Position numbers and translations under genes: made by a program. Under the pieces are notes generated by a model. The model searched no databases. It was given only the letters and a program-made list of their open reading frames with translations, and was not told the origin of the DNA. 14,524 bases of DNA, taken from the NCBI GenBank assembly GCA_023430325.1, contig JAEZAU010000060.1, positions 1-14,524 on the forward strand, in the 5' to 3' direction. Source of the stretch: Bacteroidota bacterium (GTDB taxonomy: Bacteria > Bacteroidota > Bacteroidia > Flavobacteriales_F > PHOS-HE28). Positions 12,198 through 14,524 of the stretch are shown piece by piece. The stretch's first letter is position 1; every line of letters begins with the position of its first letter.

Positions 12198-13334
12198 ATG
12201 CACCCTAAGCGATTGTATATCATAGCCGGTGAGGCCAGTGGCGATCTGCATGGCGGCAATCTGGTGAGGGCGTTGAAGGCGAAAGATCCAACATTGCAGA
12301 TACGTGCATGGGGCGGTGATCGGATGTCCGCCGCAGGGGCCGATGTGGTGAAGCATTACCGCGATCTGGCATTCATGGGATTTGCTGAAGTGATCAAGAA
12401 CCTGCGCACCATCCTTCGCAACCTGCGTACCTGCAAGGAGGATATCGAGCGGTTCAGACCTGATGCGGTGATCTTGATCGATTATCCTGGATTCAACCTG
12501 CGGATCGCCGAGCACATGCACGCACTTGGTGTGCCGGTGCATTATTATATAAGTCCACAAGTATGGGCATGGAAGAAGGGAAGGGTGCATCAGATAAAGC
12601 GTGTGGTCGATCACATGTATGTGATACTGCCCTTCGAGGAGAAGTGGTATGCCGATCATGGTCATGAAGTACATTTCGTAGGTCATCCGCTGCTCGATGA
12701 GATCGCTTCACTTCCGCCATCCACACCAGTGGTGAAGGATGAAGGAGATGGCGTCATCGCCTTGCTACCCGGCAGCCGCAGACAGGAGATCGCGATCATG
12801 CTGCCGTTGATGAAGGCGATGGTAAAGGAATTTCCCCGGAATAGCTTCGTGATCGCAGCGGCACCGTCGATCCCATTGGAATGGTACCGATCGATGATCG
12901 GTAGTGAACCGATCGAAGTGGTACAGGGCCGCACATATGATGTGCTCCGGTCAGCAAAGGCGGCACTGGTGACCAGTGGTACAGCAACGTTGGAGACCGC
13001 CTTGCTCAATGTTCCACTGGCGGTCTGTTACAAGGGCAGTGCACTCAACGTATGGTTGGCGCGAAGACTTGTGAAGGTGAAATACATCAGCCTCGTGAAC
13101 CTTATCATGGGCCGTGAAGTGGTGAAGGAACTGATACAGGACCAGCTTAATGAGATCACTTTGAGAACGGAGCTGGATCGATTGCTCCACGATGATGCCT
13201 ACCGGCGCAGGATGTTCGCCGATCTGAAGGAGCTCCAATTGATGCTCGGGGGATCAGGAGCTTCTGCGAAGGTCGCCAATGCGGTGTTGAGAACTCTGGA
13301 AGAGCGATCAAGTGCAGCGCATGAGGCACGCTAG
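12198..13334 (+). CDS. lpxB: Lipid-A-disaccharide synthase LpxB
   Basis: 378 residues, standard for the family. Motifs in order: IIAGEASGDLHGG (8-20), GFAEVIKNLR (61-70), DYPGFNLRIAE (95-105), YYISPQVWAWKKGR (116-129), FVGHPLLDE (160-168) and LLPGSRRQEI (189-198), all hallmarks of GT19. LpxB condenses UDP-2,3-diacylglucosamine with 2,3-diacylglucosamine-1-phosphate (lipid X) on the inner face of the inner membrane, so the organism makes lipid A. I start at the ATG at 12198, 2 bp after the previous stop; a TTG at 12192 would add two residues. The gene ends in TAG, and that stop is also the first three bases of the promoter box of the next gene. No other lpx gene is in view. Confidence 0.96.
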   Translation: MHPKRLYIIAGEASGDLHGGNLVRALKAKDPTLQIRAWGGDRMSAAGADVVKHYRDLAFMGFAEVIKNLRTILRNLRTCKEDIERFRPDAVILIDYPGFNLRIAEHMHALGVPVHYYISPQVWAWKKGRVHQIKRVVDHMYVILPFEEKWYADHGHEVHFVGHPLLDEIASLPPSTPVVKDEGDGVIALLPGSRRQEIAIMLPLMKAMVKEFPRNSFVIAAAPSIPLEWYRSMIGSEPIEVVQGRTYDVLRSAKAALVTSGTATLETALLNVPLAVCYKGSALNVWLARRLVKVKYISLVNLIMGREVVKELIQDQLNEITLRTELDRLLHDDAYRRRMFADLKELQLMLGGSGASAKVANAVLRTLEERSSAAHEAR

Positions 13335-13339
13335 TTTTG
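13332..13339 (+). promoter_or_regulatory. -7 box of the SpoIID-domain gene, overlapping the lpxB stop
   Basis: TAGTTTTG, a perfect TAnnTTTG element, begins with the lpxB TAG stop codon (13332-13334) and ends 7 nt before the ATG at 13347. No TTG lies 17-23 bp upstream. The predicted leader is about 3 nt. Confidence 0.65.
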
Positions 13340-13346
13340 GGCACCG

Positions 13347-14507
13347 ATGAGCATCCGCTTGTTGGCCATTCTCTTGACCTTTTTCTCCCTGTCAACCATC
13401 GCCCAGGATCGGGTGATGCGCATCGGACTGCTACGCGATCGCACGGTGAAGAACGTAGTGGTCATGAGCACGAAAGGCACCTGCACCATCTGGGTGGATG
13501 GTGTGAAGAAAGGGGAGATCGCGGCCAATGATGGTCTGAAGCTGCAGATCAATGGCACGAGCATCACCGCCCGATCGCTGGAGCATTCCTTTCATGCAAA
13601 AAAGAAGATCGAGGTAGTGCCGAAAGCTGCTGATGGTGGCTTTCGCTTGAAGACCGCCGAACACAAGATGCCTGAAAGAAAATACCAGGGAAAGCTGGAG
13701 GTCGGTAGGGCACATGGTTCATTGCTCTTGATCGCTCTGGTACCGATGGAATCCTACATAGCTGGCGTGGTGCAGTCCGAGGCCGGCAAGGACCACCACA
13801 TCGAATACTACAAATTGCAGGCGGTGACCTGCCGCACATATGCGCTCACCAATCACCGGAAACACGTTCAGGAAGGTTTCCAGCTTTGTGATGGCGTACA
13901 CTGCCAGGTATATCACGGTTCCAACCGACATGACTCCATTCAGCAGGCGGTGGCGGCTACCAAAGGCCTGGTGCTCGTTGATGCCGACATCAAATTGATC
14001 CATGCCACGTTCCATAGCAATTGCGGTGGAGAGACGGTGAATTCCGAGGATCTTTGGAGCAAGAGCCAGACCTACTTAAGGGCCACGCCGGATACGTTCT
14101 GCATTGGTGCGCCGCATTTCAGCTGGAACCGCACGTTCACACGCCATGAATGGCTGGGTTATCTGCAGAAGAAGCACGGTCTTCGTGCGAACGATTCACT
14201 ACAGGTGTCCTCCTTGCTGAATTACGAGCCGAGCTGCCGGGATCTTTATCTGGGAAATGTCTGGCCACTTGTACCGCTAAAGAGCGTTCGTGAGGATCTG
14301 AAGCTGAATTCCACCTATTTCTCCGTGCGGACCGAGGGCGACCAGGTGCAGCTTGAAGGTCGGGGTTTCGGGCACGGTGTGGGTCTCTGCCAGGAAGGTT
14401 CCATGCGCATGGCGCGTACCGGACGCACTTATACGGAGATCCTGCATCATTACTTCTCTGATGTTCATCTCGTGGATCTCTCGATGCTGGATTTCTTGAG
14501 GGAGTAG
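13347..14507 (+). CDS. SpoIID/LytB-domain protein, putative peptidoglycan lytic enzyme
   Basis: 386 residues with a signal peptide (MSIRLLAILLTFFSLSTIAQ). The middle region has LVPMESYIAGVVQSEAG (131-147), carrying the conserved acidic residues (Glu135, Glu145, one likely catalytic), then YYKLQAVTCRTYAL and FHSNCGGET. The end has EGRGFGHGVGLCQEGSMRMA (337-356) and YTEILHHYF, all diagnostic of the SpoIID/LytB family. In sporulating Firmicutes SpoIID is a lytic transglycosylase cutting glycan strands stripped of stem peptides; this Gram-negative homologue is predicted periplasmic and probably acts on denuded glycans in division or turnover, which is inference. It starts 12 bp after lpxB but has its own perfect promoter box. 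It is complete, ending 17 bp before the window edge. Confidence 0.92.
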   Translation: MSIRLLAILLTFFSLSTIAQDRVMRIGLLRDRTVKNVVVMSTKGTCTIWVDGVKKGEIAANDGLKLQINGTSITARSLEHSFHAKKKIEVVPKAADGGFRLKTAEHKMPERKYQGKLEVGRAHGSLLLIALVPMESYIAGVVQSEAGKDHHIEYYKLQAVTCRTYALTNHRKHVQEGFQLCDGVHCQVYHGSNRHDSIQQAVAATKGLVLVDADIKLIHATFHSNCGGETVNSEDLWSKSQTYLRATPDTFCIGAPHFSWNRTFTRHEWLGYLQKKHGLRANDSLQVSSLLNYEPSCRDLYLGNVWPLVPLKSVREDLKLNSTYFSVRTEGDQVQLEGRGFGHGVGLCQEGSMRMARTGRTYTEILHHYFSDVHLVDLSMLDFLRE

Positions 14508-14524
14508 CGAACATTTTCGCAAGG

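Overview
The window looks like chromosomal DNA of a Bacteroidota bacterium, probably Flavobacteriales-like. Four things suggest this: perfect TAnnTTTG promoter boxes in front of several genes, no convincing Shine-Dalgarno sequences, a surE - small membrane protein - lpxB operon, and protein variants typical of the phylum (the YkuD_2 transpeptidase, the DivIC-like protein, the DinB and RidA forms). LpxB and two lipoprotein signals indicate a Gram-negative envelope with lipid A. I see no mobile element, phage gene, CRISPR array, tRNA or rRNA. Most of the content is housekeeping and envelope biology.

Layout. 1-63 (-): N-terminus of a class III aminotransferase, cut by the window edge. 333-689 (+): cytosolic cysteine-rich copper-storage (Csp/DUF326) protein. 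783-1322 (+): Blc-type lipocalin lipoprotein. 1382-2479 (+): periplasmic-binding lipoprotein of the iron/cobalamin ABC class, overlapping tail-to-tail with a DinB-family protein (2458-2988, -). 3057-3365 (-): DivIC/FtsB-like division protein. 3449-3548 (-): SRP RNA, with its own promoter and a U-tract terminator. 3635-4615 (+): GT2 polyprenyl-phosphate glycosyltransferase, overlapping tail-to-tail with a YcbB-like L,D-transpeptidase (4586-6238, -). A second, unrelated L,D-transpeptidase (6271-6912, -) lies upstream of the first. 7074-7250 (-): a 58-residue histone H1-like Lys/Ala protein, divergent from a membrane PH-like protein (7435-8013, +). 8010-8930 (-): M23/LysM peptidoglycan hydrolase. 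9129-10100 (+): membrane transglutaminase-like protein. 10129-10638 (+): small membrane protein. 10639-11019 (-): RidA. 11127-13334 (+): surE, a small membrane protein and lpxB. 13347-14507 (+): SpoIID/LytB-domain protein.

How the genes fit together. Five genes act on peptidoglycan or division: two L,D-transpeptidases, an M23 endopeptidase, a SpoIID-type glycan lyase and DivIC. Lipid A and polyprenyl-phosphate-sugar genes are mixed among them, so the region is rich in envelope biogenesis without being one operon.

The most interesting signal is regulatory. TAnnTTTG boxes end only 4-7 nt before many start codons. The SRP RNA shows that transcription starts about 4 nt after such a box, so many of these mRNAs should be essentially leaderless. 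GATC is also strongly over-represented, and convergent genes abut or overlap at every visible tail-to-tail junction. I did not find a clearly new multi-gene system.
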